Notes: generated from the sequence alone by a model not told the origin. 64,000 nucleotides of DNA from Pedobacter sp. ok626 (GCF_900100435.1 NZ_FNEX01000003.1:422014-486013); one strand, 5' to 3'. Shown: positions 18,346-26,887, counted from the stretch's first letter. Numbers and translations are program-made.

Positions 18346-19422
18346 TTAATAATTAATCATCCGTTTTACGCAATCCACAAATAATTCGGCATTATTGATA
18401 TTTGTTTTGTATAATTCCTGAGCGTTTTCTGCTATATGCTTAAAAGAGGCATAATTGTTTAGCAAAACTTCCAATTTTTCTTCCAGATCATTCAAGTTCC
18501 AATCAACCGGAATATATGTTTCATTCGGTATGTATATATTTGGATAGGTTTGCAGATGTTCCATAGAAGGTTTTATCAATACCGCCCCAGAAATGAGCGT
18601 TTCAAAATCCCGGTAGCATATTTCTCCCCAGCCAAAAGGGCTGATACTTACTTTAGAATTTCTTAATTCCTTCCAGTATATGTTTTTTGAAACAGGATTT
18701 CCTCGTAGTATATTAAAATTCAGTGTATCAAACATGCTTATTACTTTGTTTCTCTGAAAGGAAATTGCCTGAGCTAATGAGTTGGAATTATGGGTTGTGC
18801 CGCGAAATATTAAGTCGTACTTTCTTTCCTTATTTACCACACTGAACCTACTTGGATAAATATTATAGCTTAAATAATTACTTAACCTTGTCAGTTTATA
18901 TCCATATGGTCTGTAGTCATTTAAACCAATGTTCCAGCCAACTTTTATTTTGTATAACTGATCCTTTGGGCAGGGTTTAAAAGCACTGAGTGTTTTTTCA
19001 AAATCATTACTATCTAACCAAATGCGTAAATTTTTTCCTTCAGAATAGTAATCAGTATTTTTTAGGGTCTGCTTTTTTAAAAAGGTATCTACAAATTCTA
19101 TAATCGCAAAATCATTAGATCCTGTAGAGTCAGCTGCATCAAACCAAATCAGCTTTCCAATGGTTTTCTTCACTCCTATAAGAAACCTTATTAGCTCTTC
19201 TTCATTTTCTACCGTTCTTTTTATGGTGTTTTGCCAGCCATCTTCAAAATACCTGGAATGTATAATCAAATAATCTGCATCTCTTAGCTTCTTGTCAGTA
19301 TGATCAAAATAAAACTCAACCTTTATCCCGTTCTCTTTTAATTGGCCACTCCATCTATGAAATGGATGTGTTTCTGAGTAAAATCGATTCTGGGGCCAAT
19401 CGAGAATTTTAAGGCTCTTCAT
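18346..19422 (-). CDS. Putative glycosyltransferase (GT-B, exostosin-like C-terminus)
   Basis: 358 residues, no signal peptide or membrane segment. The N-terminus reads LKILDWPQNRFYSETHPFHRWSGQL. The C-terminal half has YDLIFRGTTHNSNS, then SKVSISPFGWGEICYRDFETLISGAVLIKPSMEHL and YIPVDWNLNDLEEKLEVLL. The S.FG.GE..YRDFE....G...I.P pattern is the donor-site signature of exostosin-like GT-B proteins. Gene order inside the glycosyltransferase run supports the role. Linkage and sugar unknown. Confidence 0.68.
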   Translation of the reverse strand: MKSLKILDWPQNRFYSETHPFHRWSGQLKENGIKVEFYFDHTDKKLRDADYLIIHSRYFEDGWQNTIKRTVENEEELIRFLIGVKKTIGKLIWFDAADSTGSNDFAIIEFVDTFLKKQTLKNTDYYSEGKNLRIWLDSNDFEKTLSAFKPCPKDQLYKIKVGWNIGLNDYRPYGYKLTRLSNYLSYNIYPSRFSVVNKERKYDLIFRGTTHNSNSLAQAISFQRNKVISMFDTLNFNILRGNPVSKNIYWKELRNSKVSISPFGWGEICYRDFETLISGAVLIKPSMEHLQTYPNIYIPNETYIPVDWNLNDLEEKLEVLLNNYASFKHIAENAQELYKTNINNAELFVDCVKRMINY

Positions 19423-19448
19423 ATTTAATCTTTAAGGCAGATTTTTCA

Positions 19449-20051
19449 TCATCTCTGTTTAAGAACAATACTTTTTATTGTCAGCAAGATGATTTTTATA
19501 TCAATCCACAAATTATTGTGATCTATATATTTTAGATTCTGCATAATTTTATAGGGGATAATATTTTTTATGTAAAAAACTTCCGGGTTTTTTGAACTTG
19601 CTAAAAGTTGCGACTCATTTACAAATTGTATAGATGCCCAATCGGTGATTCCTGGTTTAACACTAAGTACCCTCTGTTGGATCAAATCGTACTGCTCTAC
19701 ATATTTATTTACTTCCGGTCTTGGCCCAACAAAACTCATATCTCCTTTTAAAATATTAAACAACTGAGGTAGTTCATCAATTTTATACTTACGGAGCCAA
19801 AAACCTACCCGGGTTATACGCCGATCATGGTCACCAATAGTTAAAAGACCGGAGCTTTCAGCACCGCAGCACATTGTCCTGAATTTAAACAACTTAAAGT
19901 CAACCTTATTTTGTCCAACACGTGTTTGTTTGTAAAATATCCCTCCTTTTGAATCCATCAAAATCACTAGAGAGATGATCAGGAAAAGCGGCATTAATAG
20001 TATTATTCCAATTAATGACACCGTAAAATCAAATATTCTTTTAGTCCTCAT
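19449..20051 (-). CDS. Phosphoglycosyl transferase, PglC/WcaJ C-terminal type (initiating sugar-phosphate transferase)
   Basis: 200 residues, the size of the monotopic PglC class. A re-entrant hydrophobic helix is at 10-32 (FDFTVSLIGIILLMPLF). The catalytic core includes KQTRVGQN, FKLFKFRTM, and the Asp92-Glu93 dyad in KIDELPQLFNILKGDMSFVGPRP. It transfers a sugar 1-phosphate from UDP-sugar to undecaprenyl phosphate, committing the first residue of the repeat unit, so it defines this locus as lipid-linked assembly. The long polytopic N-terminus of WbaP/WcaJ is absent. Confidence 0.92.
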   Translation of the reverse strand: MRTKRIFDFTVSLIGIILLMPLFLIISLVILMDSKGGIFYKQTRVGQNKVDFKLFKFRTMCCGAESSGLLTIGDHDRRITRVGFWLRKYKIDELPQLFNILKGDMSFVGPRPEVNKYVEQYDLIQQRVLSVKPGITDWASIQFVNESQLLASSKNPEVFYIKNIIPYKIMQNLKYIDHNNLWIDIKIILLTIKSIVLKQR

Positions 20052-20102
20052 GGTGATTATAATTAAAAGCTAGAACGATATGATCAGATCACGCTGAAAT
20101 GC

Positions 20103-20960
20103 TTACAATAAGATCGAAATAGTTTTAAAAGCGTTATCAATTTTAAAACTTCTGAGATCAAAAAGAAAGTACTGCTTCATGTATATCTTCAATAACTCTC
20201 TTTTTTGGGATGACGAATACTTAAACTTTTTAATCACTAAATTGAAATCATTGATCATCCTTCGTTTCCTCATTCTTGGAGCTGCCATGCTCCAAATACC
20301 ACCAGAGTGTATACGGTAACAACTCATTACTTCAGGTAAAACATAAACTTTTTTCCCTGTGCTTAATGTGGCATGTAGTTTAAATATCACATCCGCACCA
20401 TAGGTGTCAAAATACCAATTTTCATTACCTATACGCCTAACTTCCTCTGTGTTTTTTACCATCAAGGAGCAGATTCTGGTTTCTTCTCTCTTACCAAAAA
20501 GTAAATCTTCATAAGTAAATTCTAAAGGTACTGGCGAAGCATGCACATACTGTGTTATATAATTATCATCAATAACTCTTGTATAATGACAACATATAAC
20601 ATAATCGGGATTGGCTTCTAAAAAGTCAACCTGCTTTTGCAATTTAAATGGATTTGTCCAAAAATCATCACCATCACACATCGCAATATATTTCCCATTG
20701 GCTCTATTCATTAAGGCAATCTGATTCCTGATACCACCTAAATTTTTCGAAGGAGATATTAATCTTATTCTTCCAGGATATTTTTCACAATACATTTCAA
20801 TAATTCTTCTTGTATTGTCTGTTGAGCAATCATCTCCAATAAGAATTTCATATTGAAATTCGGTTTTTTGCATTAGAAAACTCTCGATTGCGTCAGCAAT
20901 GTATTTTTCATGGTTATAAGTTATACAACAAACACTCACAATAATTTCATTGTTATCCAT
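20103..20960 (-). CDS. Glycosyltransferase, GT2 family (GT-A fold)
   Basis: 285 residues. VSVCCITYNHEKYIADAIES opens the GT-A fold. EILIGDDCSTDNTRRII and YIAMCDGDDFW provide the acidic residues that bind nucleotide and metal (the DGDD segment as the DXD motif). No membrane anchor. The only GT2 in the locus; together with four GT-B enzymes and the initiating transferase, a repeat unit of up to six sugars is possible. Confidence 0.9.
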   Translation of the reverse strand: MDNNEIIVSVCCITYNHEKYIADAIESFLMQKTEFQYEILIGDDCSTDNTRRIIEMYCEKYPGRIRLISPSKNLGGIRNQIALMNRANGKYIAMCDGDDFWTNPFKLQKQVDFLEANPDYVICCHYTRVIDDNYITQYVHASPVPLEFTYEDLLFGKREETRICSLMVKNTEEVRRIGNENWYFDTYGADVIFKLHATLSTGKKVYVLPEVMSCYRIHSGGIWSMAAPRMRKRRMINDFNLVIKKFKYSSSQKRELLKIYMKQYFLFDLRSFKIDNAFKTISILL

Positions 20961-21068
20961 TTCAAAATAGTTATAAATTAATAAAACAAATCAGTTAAGG
21001 TGCTTTTCGCTTTTTCAACTAGTCATCATATTCCTTCAAATTTTAATAGAGAAGGTTTTATTATGACA

Positions 21069-22511
21069 TCATCTTCTTAGAATTAATTGTTTGAAATCAT
21101 TTATTGCAGTTAGCTGTATTAAATTACTACACCCCAAATACGTAAACGAGTACACAATACCGTCAATAATAATCCGAGCCAGATCAGGGAGATTAAATGA
21201 ATGGACCAAAAATGCATCAAAAAAATAACATACTAAACCGATGCAGGCAGACAGTCCTAAAGTTGGATATATATCTTCTATTTGCTCTTTAATTGGATAA
21301 TCAATCAGCTTTCCACTATAAATTGAATTGATATAATACCCTACAAAATTAAAGAACAACTGAAAATATAACAGCCCATAAATTCCGAACGGTATAACAC
21401 ATAAAATGCCTATTATACTAATTGTTTTCTTTATTAATTCGAGTCTTAAAATCAAGTCACTTCTTCCTTTAACTTTCAAAATGTTTAAATTATATGAATG
21501 TAAAGGATACATAATGCCTGCAATGCATAAAATCTGAAAGTAAGGCACCGATGGTAACCACTTTTCGGTTAATAAAAACCGAAACAAGGGTTCAGCAATT
21601 ACGCATAAGAAAGTTAGTGCGGGTGCATTCCAAAATATCACTTGCTGCATTATTTTTTTGTACACATTTTTCAATTGTCCATCATCATCGGAAATAGATG
21701 AAAACATAGGATAAGTAACCTTGTTTAAAGCTGCTGAAATGTTTCCAATTGGTAACTGACTGATAGAATCAGCCCTGGAGTAATAACCAAGCTGGGTTAC
21801 AGAATAGCTTTTGCCAATGATCAGTACATAAATATTTTTATAGATCGTTTCCAACACCCCAGACAATGTCATTTTATAACCAAAATGGAAGTGCTTTTTA
21901 AAACTTGCTTTGTCAAATACAAAATCTGGACGCCAACCAGAAAACACCCAATGCAGAACGGTTATTAAAAAAGACTGGAATAAATTCATCCACACCAGGC
22001 TCCAAACCCCAAATCCCCAATAAGCCAGCGTTACGCCCAAAATTCCGCCAAATAAAACTGCAGGTACTTGAATGAGCATCTGTAATCTGAAATTCATATC
22101 CTTTGTCAACCGTGCATTCTGAACTTCAAAAAAGGCATTCAAAATAAAGGACAGCGCATAAACCCGCAGTACACTAGTTAATATTTCCTGATGGTAAAAC
22201 AATGAAATAAATGGAGCCAAAAAATATACAATTGCATATATAACAACACTGCCAATCAGATTAAAAAAAAATATTGTAGAGTAATCCTTTTGGTCTGCAT
22301 CTGTTGCTCTTATAAGTGACGAAGTAAGTCCACTCTCCATTAAAGAACTGCCTATCGAAATAAAAACAGATAACATGGCAATTAAGCCGAACTCCGAAGG
22401 GGCTAATATCCGCGCGAGTATGATCGTTATAAAGAAACTTATGGACTGAACGCCAAACTGCTGACTAAAAGTCCATATCAAACCTGTTATTGTTTTTCTT
22501 CTTAAACTCAT
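21069..22511 (-). CDS. Wzx-type polysaccharide flippase (MOP superfamily, WzxC/TuaB-like)
   Basis: 480 residues with about twelve to fourteen hydrophobic helices. The opening LRRKTITGLIWTFSQQFG, then ILARILAPSEFGLIAMLSVF, SSLIRATDADQKDYSTIF and YYSRADSISQLPIGN, match the WzxC/TuaB branch of lipid-linked oligosaccharide flippases. It moves undecaprenyl-PP-linked repeat units to the periplasm for the Wzy-like polymerase. Second gene of the operon, 38 bp downstream of the dehydrogenase. Confidence 0.92.
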   Translation of the reverse strand: MSLRRKTITGLIWTFSQQFGVQSISFFITIILARILAPSEFGLIAMLSVFISIGSSLMESGLTSSLIRATDADQKDYSTIFFFNLIGSVVIYAIVYFLAPFISLFYHQEILTSVLRVYALSFILNAFFEVQNARLTKDMNFRLQMLIQVPAVLFGGILGVTLAYWGFGVWSLVWMNLFQSFLITVLHWVFSGWRPDFVFDKASFKKHFHFGYKMTLSGVLETIYKNIYVLIIGKSYSVTQLGYYSRADSISQLPIGNISAALNKVTYPMFSSISDDDGQLKNVYKKIMQQVIFWNAPALTFLCVIAEPLFRFLLTEKWLPSVPYFQILCIAGIMYPLHSYNLNILKVKGRSDLILRLELIKKTISIIGILCVIPFGIYGLLYFQLFFNFVGYYINSIYSGKLIDYPIKEQIEDIYPTLGLSACIGLVCYFFDAFLVHSFNLPDLARIIIDGIVYSFTYLGCSNLIQLTAINDFKQLILRR

Positions 22512-22549
22512 AACTTCTCCTTAAAAGGGGTGGACTATCGGCAGGGTAA

Positions 22550-23842
22550 CTATAAACGAGCATTTACCATTTCATTCGGCAGAATAGATTTCACATCATA
22601 TATTACTCCATTTTTTTTGCACAGCTCTCTCAAATCAATCCCTTTAAACTCTTGATGAGCAACAGCTAATAATATTCCATCGTACTTTCTGGTTTTCGAT
22701 TCTCCATTCTCACATATAATCCCATATTCATGTTTGGCATTCTCAACGTTTGCCCATGGGTCGTGAACTGTTACATGTACATTATATTCTTTTAAGCGGT
22801 TAATAATATCTATTACTTTGGTGTTGCGCACATCAGGGCAGTTCTCTTTAAACGTAAAGCCCAAAACCAACACTTTAGCGCCAATGATATGTGTATTCTT
22901 TTGAATCATCTGTTTAATCAACTGATCGGCAACATATGCGCCCATCCCATCGTTTACCCTACGTCCTGCCAGGATAATTTCGGGGTGATAACCTACCTCC
23001 TGTGCCTTTTGCGCTAAATAATAAGGATCTACGCCAATACAATGACCACCGACTAAACCAGGTCTAAAGTTCAAAAAATTCCATTTTGTACTCGCAGCGT
23101 TCAACACTTCATTAGTATTAATCCCCAAACGATTGAAAATCATAGCCAACTCATTTACAAAGGCAATATTGATATCACGTTGCGCATTTTCAATGATCTT
23201 AGCAGCTTCTGCAACTTTAATAGATGAGGCCTTGTGAGTGCCAGCGGTAATAATAGAATTGTAAAGTTGGTCGACAATTTCGGCTATTTCTGGAGTAGAA
23301 CCAGAGGTAATTTTAAGAATATTCGCCACAGTATGACTTTTATCGCCGGGATTGATACGCTCTGGTGAATATCCTGCAAAAAAGTCAATATTAAACCTCA
23401 AACCCGATGTTTTGGCTAAAATGGGTACACATTCATCTTCTGTTACACCAGGATAAACGGTTGATTCATAAATTACTATATCTCCTTTTTTAAGTACCTG
23501 ACCAACTGTCATACTTGCTTTTATTAAAGGTGTTAAGTCAGGTCGATTGTTTTTATCTACCGGTGTAGGCACAGTAACAATATACACGGAGCAGCTTCTT
23601 ATTTTTTCAAGATCGTTGGTACAATACAACCCCAGTGGAGATGTACAATCGTAAGTAAGCTCATGATTTAAGTCATCTGAACTAATTTCAAGTGTATGAT
23701 CAAACCCTGAATTGAGCTCAGCGATGCGAGCTTCATTAATATCAAAACCAAATGTTTTATACTTTTTTGCAAATTCTACGGCTAATGGCAGGCCTACATA
23801 GCCAAGGCCAATGATAGCGATTTTAGTGTGCGCGTCTAACAT
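22550..23842 (-). CDS. Nucleotide-sugar 6-dehydrogenase (TviB/WbpO/WbpA family)
   Basis: 430 residues. Rossmann motif [14 protein letters not shown] at 11-24, EST.YPG near 126-132, the substrate-binding K(V)AEA(A)K at about 209-215, and the catalytic Cys268 in [30 protein letters not shown] is the C-terminal UDP-binding signature. It oxidises C6 of a UDP-sugar to a uronate in two NAD-dependent steps. The sequence is nearer the UDP-HexNAc dehydrogenases (TviB/WbpO) than UDP-glucose dehydrogenase. First gene of the operon, with 631 bp of non-coding DNA before the divergent HTH gene. Confidence 0.9.
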   Translation of the reverse strand: MLDAHTKIAIIGLGYVGLPLAVEFAKKYKTFGFDINEARIAELNSGFDHTLEISSDDLNHELTYDCTSPLGLYCTNDLEKIRSCSVYIVTVPTPVDKNNRPDLTPLIKASMTVGQVLKKGDIVIYESTVYPGVTEDECVPILAKTSGLRFNIDFFAGYSPERINPGDKSHTVANILKITSGSTPEIAEIVDQLYNSIITAGTHKASSIKVAEAAKIIENAQRDINIAFVNELAMIFNRLGINTNEVLNAASTKWNFLNFRPGLVGGHCIGVDPYYLAQKAQEVGYHPEIILAGRRVNDGMGAYVADQLIKQMIQKNTHIIGAKVLVLGFTFKENCPDVRNTKVIDIINRLKEYNVHVTVHDPWANVENAKHEYGIICENGESKTRKYDGILLAVAHQEFKGIDLRELCKKNGVIYDVKSILPNEMVNARL

Positions 23843-24048
23843 CTTATAAGTTTTATTTATAATTTGATCTTGGAAAGGATTATGATCCCAAAAGAATCCA
23901 TCTTTAACTCCTGCTGTATATAGCTTCGCTACATCAGTTACATCGGCTGATTCTTGAATGAAAATATCTAATAAAATATTTTCTGCTCTGTTATAATTTA
24001 TCTATCAGATAATTATTAGCTTCACTATACGTTTATATATAGCTTTCA

Positions 24049-24069
24049 GTTTAGAAACATCTGCTAAAC
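24049..24069. promoter_or_regulatory. Inverted repeat GTTTAG-N9-CTAAAC in the operon control region
   Basis: Perfect 6-bp arms with a 9-bp spacer, 207 bp upstream of the dehydrogenase start. It shares the outer TTAG/CTAA arms and spacer length with the repeat at 24401-24423, so both could bind the same regulator. Confidence 0.3.
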
Positions 24070-24364
24070 AATTAATTTGATGAAATAAAGCTATGCAATA
24101 TATCACAAGAAGATAAGTGATTTTTTGAGTTGTCGTACAATTGTATAATTTGTACACATGGGTTTACAAAGCCTTTACAATTAATCCTATAAGAAGTTAC
24201 AGAAATTTATTTATCTCTACTATTAAAACAGCGAAATCAAGCTTTTTAACCTAAAATAGCCCAATTGTCCTATATTTTTGTATAAAAAAATCTCCATTGG
24301 TTTATATCTACAAGACTGATGTACTCGATATGAGTTGACATAATTGAGAAAAATTAAATAACAC

Positions 24365-24395
24365 TTGTTTCCTTAATAATATTTTTTTAACTTTA
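24365..24395 (+). promoter_or_regulatory. Possible Bacteroidota-type promoter for the right HTH gene
   Basis: TTG at 24365-24367, 20 bp, then TAACTTTA at 24388-24395, one base off the TAnnTTTG -7 consensus. It would place the start of transcription just before or within the inverted repeat at 24401-24423, a layout suited to autorepression. Confidence 0.35.
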
Positions 24396-24400
24396 GGTAA

Positions 24401-24423
24401 AGATTAGTTCATCCCTCTAATCT
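24401..24423. promoter_or_regulatory. Inverted repeat AGATTAG-N9-CTAATCT (candidate operator)
   Basis: Perfect 7-bp arms. The 9-bp spacer is TTCATCCCT, which also occurs in the inverted repeat before the paralogous HTH gene at 398-413. It lies 51 bp upstream of the HTH start. Confidence 0.45.
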
Positions 24424-24473
24424 TGATCATTTTTTTAGAGTATAGTAAGTTTCATCTAAACTATGGACTAATT

Positions 24474-24890
24474 ATGACATCAAATAAAGGGGATGTGATA
24501 GAACGCATTGTTCGAACAAAAATCGGAATCAGTGAACTATCACGCATACTACATGTTAGTAGAACATCCATTTATAACTGGTTCGAAAATGGACACGTAA
24601 ATCTTGAAACTATTTGCAAGATTGGACAAGCCATAAATCATGATTTTGCAAATGAATTTCCTGAGGAGTTTGCTAGTGCAAAACATCATACTTCAATGGA
24701 TGTTGGGCCCGGCAAAACAGATCAAAATGAAGATTGTTCTGTCCAATACTGGATGAATAAATACATCACACTTTTAGAAAAGTATACTGAATTACTTAGC
24801 GAATACGCTAAACCTGAGGCAAAAAACAGTTTTATCAACATCCAAGCCCCCCCCCCTGTCAGGCACACACATGAAGGAATATATCATTGA
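24474..24890 (+). CDS. Small HTH DNA-binding protein (right paralogue, divergent from the polysaccharide operon)
   Basis: 138 residues from the ATG at 24474 (MTSNKGDVIERIV). A longer frame from a TTG at 24423 would begin inside the inverted repeat and has no counterpart in the paralogue. The HTH is at about 13-40 (LSRILHVSRTSIYNWF), and YWMNKYITLLEKYTELL is the C-terminal helix, as in the protein at 1-357. Unlike that paralogue it has a tail of about 30 residues (KPEAKNSFINIQAPPPVRHTH...) encoded partly by ten consecutive C (24847-24856). Divergent orientation, a long shared control region and a candidate operator make it the likely regulator of the locus. Confidence 0.82.
   Translation: MTSNKGDVIERIVRTKIGISELSRILHVSRTSIYNWFENGHVNLETICKIGQAINHDFANEFPEEFASAKHHTSMDVGPGKTDQNEDCSVQYWMNKYITLLEKYTELLSEYAKPEAKNSFINIQAPPPVRHTHEGIYH
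24847..24856 (+). repeat. C10 homopolymer tract inside the HTH gene
   Basis: Ten consecutive C in an otherwise AT-rich gene, encoding part of Ala-Pro-Pro-Pro. One extra C would end the frame at 24872-24874; one fewer would extend it to 24988-24990, past the present stop at 24888-24890. Confidence 0.85.
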
Positions 24891-24922
24891 TAAAGCAGAT
24901 CATAATTTAACCTGCCCTAATC

Positions 24923-25570
24923 TTAATATAATTCTTTCAACAGTTTATCGAATGATTCTTTCAATTCCGCCAGTTCCTGCTCTACTTTAGCAAGCCTTGT
25001 TTCTAGTTCACTAGCAGGCTTCGTATAAGCTTCATCTTGATCAAGCTGGGTAAGATCTGGGGTGCCACCTAATAAATGAACATAGCGCACCTCTTTCTGT
25101 CCTGGGCGCTTTGGCAACTGCAATACATAAGGCATTTCTGGCTCCGAAAGTCTTTCAAGTACAGATTGTACCTCATCAAGAGATTCAAACTCATACATCC
25201 TCCCAGAATTGGTATTTAATTCGCCAGGAGTCTGGGCCCCTCTCAATACTAGTAAGCAAATTACAGAAACTTCTGGTGGAGTAACTGGAAATACAATAGC
25301 AAAATTATGTTTGTATTTTACACTACGGCTTGAACCGCCAGTAGCTGTGGAGACAAGACTTTTTCTTTTTAAAGTGTCCAATGCCAATATAACTGTTTGC
25401 TCGTCGTATTGAACAACTGGCTTTCTAGATGTTTTTTGATTACAAGCAAGCGTAATAGCGTTGATTGTCATCGGATAATACTCTGGTGTTGTTTTCGATT
25501 TCTCCATTAACACGCCTAAAACGCGGAGTTCAACACCATCAAGAATTGGTAAAGTTTGCGAAGATTCCAT
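24923..25570 (-). CDS. YceH/DUF480 family protein
   Basis: 215 residues, the normal length. LDGVELRVLGVLMEKSKTTPEYYPMTINAITLACNQKTSRKPV is the characteristic first winged-helix repeat. LLVLRGAQTPGELNTNSGRMYEF begins the second, and PKRPGQKEVRYVHLLGG follows. The C-terminal 35 residues form a coiled coil (ETRLAKVEQELAELKESFDKLL). The family has tandem winged helices, with no firmly known role to my knowledge. Convergent with the HTH gene, 32 bp apart, without an obvious terminator. Confidence 0.88.
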   Translation of the reverse strand: MESSQTLPILDGVELRVLGVLMEKSKTTPEYYPMTINAITLACNQKTSRKPVVQYDEQTVILALDTLKRKSLVSTATGGSSRSVKYKHNFAIVFPVTPPEVSVICLLVLRGAQTPGELNTNSGRMYEFESLDEVQSVLERLSEPEMPYVLQLPKRPGQKEVRYVHLLGGTPDLTQLDQDEAYTKPASELETRLAKVEQELAELKESFDKLLKELY

Positions 25571-25589
25571 CTCTAAATATAGAAATAAA

Positions 25590-26579
25590 TCACATAAGGA
25601 TATTCTCTATTTGATCAAGCTCAGTTTTACTGAAGGTTGTATTGCTTAAACAGACTAATGAATCCGCTAATTGCTCGGGCTTGCTCGCCCCAACTAAAAC
25701 AGATGTAATACGATCATCACGTAGTATCCATGATAAAGCCATTTGGGCTAATTTTTGCCCGCGGCTTTCTGCAATTGCATTTAATTGATTCAATTGTACT
25801 AACCGTTCTTCAGTAATTTGGTTTTCTTGCAGAGCACCGTGTGCTTTTGCAGCCCTTGAATCATTAGGAATTCCTTTTAAATACTTATCTGTTAGCATAC
25901 CTTGAGCGAGAGGCGAAAATGGAATACAGCCTACACCTTCATTTCCTAGTAAATCCAATAAACCGTCTTCAATCCAACGTTCGTACATGGAGTACTTTGG
26001 TTGGTGTATAATGCAGGGGGTTCCGAATTCCTTTAAAAGCTGGATTGCTCTAGCGGCTTCGATCGGTTGATAGTTTGAAATTCCAACATACAGTGCCTTA
26101 CCTTGACGAACAACTAAGTCAAGAGCTGCCATCGTCTCTTCTAAAGGGGTTTCAGGATCAGGTCGATGATGATAAAATATATCAACATAATCAAGATTTA
26201 ACCGTTTTAAACTCTGATCAAGACTAGATACCAGGTACTTTTTAGATCCCCAATCACCATAAGGTCCATCCCACATGGTATAGCCGGCTTTGGTAGAAAT
26301 AATCATCTCATCTCTATACCCCGAAAAGTCTCGTTTTAGTAAACGTCCGAAATTTTCTTCAGCTGAGCCTGGAGGCGGCCCGTAGTTATTAGCTAGATCA
26401 AAATGAGTAATTCCCCGATCAAAAGCCAACTTTAAAATATCACTGCAATTTTCTAACTGATCAACATGACCGAAATTATGCCATAACCCCAAAGAAATTG
26501 CAGATAATTTTAATCCACTTTTGCCACATCGGCGATATTGCATCTCTGAGTATCTGGAACTGTTGGGCGTATACGACAT
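25590..26579 (-). CDS. Aldo/keto reductase, YghZ / L-glyceraldehyde-3-phosphate reductase type
   Basis: 329 residues. The catalytic tetrad is visible: Asp61 and Tyr66 (HFDLANNYGPPPGSAEENFG), Lys97 (IISTKAGYTMWDGPYG), and His137 (VDIFYHHRPDPETPLEET). The TMWDGPYGDWGSKKYL insertion is typical of the AKR14/YghZ and Kv-beta-like branch. It would reduce small aldehydes such as methylglyoxal or L-glyceraldehyde 3-phosphate with NADPH. It lies 19 bp upstream of the YceH gene on the same strand, so the two are probably co-transcribed. Confidence 0.9.
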   Translation of the reverse strand: MSYTPNSSRYSEMQYRRCGKSGLKLSAISLGLWHNFGHVDQLENCSDILKLAFDRGITHFDLANNYGPPPGSAEENFGRLLKRDFSGYRDEMIISTKAGYTMWDGPYGDWGSKKYLVSSLDQSLKRLNLDYVDIFYHHRPDPETPLEETMAALDLVVRQGKALYVGISNYQPIEAARAIQLLKEFGTPCIIHQPKYSMYERWIEDGLLDLLGNEGVGCIPFSPLAQGMLTDKYLKGIPNDSRAAKAHGALQENQITEERLVQLNQLNAIAESRGQKLAQMALSWILRDDRITSVLVGASKPEQLADSLVCLSNTTFSKTELDQIENILM

Positions 26580-26591
26580 ATTTTTATTGAA

Positions 26592-26629
26592 AAATATCAG
26601 TAACCAACAAAAGCTGGTTACTGATATTT
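26592..26629 (-). terminator. Rho-independent terminator after the histone-like gene
   Basis: Perfect 15-bp stem (AAATATCAGTAACCA paired with 26615-26629) with an 8-nt loop. On the minus strand it ends in TTTTT, 13 bp after the stop of the small histone-like gene and just before the aldo/keto reductase start. Confidence 0.85.
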
Positions 26630-26642
26630 AGAGCATCAGATA

Positions 26643-26822
26643 TTATTTACCAGTATTTTTCTTTTCCGTTACTTCAGTACGGATCTCTTGAGCAAGTACT
26701 TTTAGATCTTGCATAGCTTTACGTACTCTTGTACCTGCAGCATTGTTTCCTGCACTGTAAAATTTCTCTGCATCAGCTTCAACAGAAGCTAATAATTCTT
26801 TAACTTTTGAAAATTTTTCCAT
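26643..26822 (-). CDS. Hc1-like histone H1 family protein (59 aa)
   Basis: A small ORF translated by hand from the ATG at 26822. It encodes a helical, lysine-rich protein (MEKFSKVKELLASVEADAEK... with AAGTRVRKAMQDLKVLAQEIR) that matches the N-terminal helical domain of Hc1-type bacterial histone H1 proteins, which are ubiquitous short proteins in Bacteroidota. It probably binds DNA nonspecifically and helps organise the nucleoid. The Lys/Ala/Pro-rich tail of longer Hc1 proteins is absent. Its own promoter (TATATTTG at 26888-26895) and a strong terminator make it a single-gene, probably highly expressed unit. Confidence 0.85.
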   Translation of the reverse strand: MEKFSKVKELLASVEADAEKFYSAGNNAAGTRVRKAMQDLKVLAQEIRTEVTEKKNTGK

Positions 26823-26887
26823 GTTTTTTGTGTTTTTTCTTTTAATAATATGGAAGCTGCTTATACCGTTCCCATTTTAATTTAAGC

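Larger units (their letters stand above)
23843..24473. promoter_or_regulatory. 631-bp intergenic region between the polysaccharide operon and the divergent HTH gene
   Basis: Very AT-rich and without a convincing ORF. It contains two inverted repeats of the same geometry (GTTTAG-N9-CTAAAC at 24049-24069 and GATTAG-N9-CTAATC at 24402-24422). A weak promoter for the HTH gene is listed separately. No exact TAnnTTTG element was found facing the operon, and no ops/JUMPstart element was seen. Its length and position make it the probable control region of the whole locus. Confidence 0.5.
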
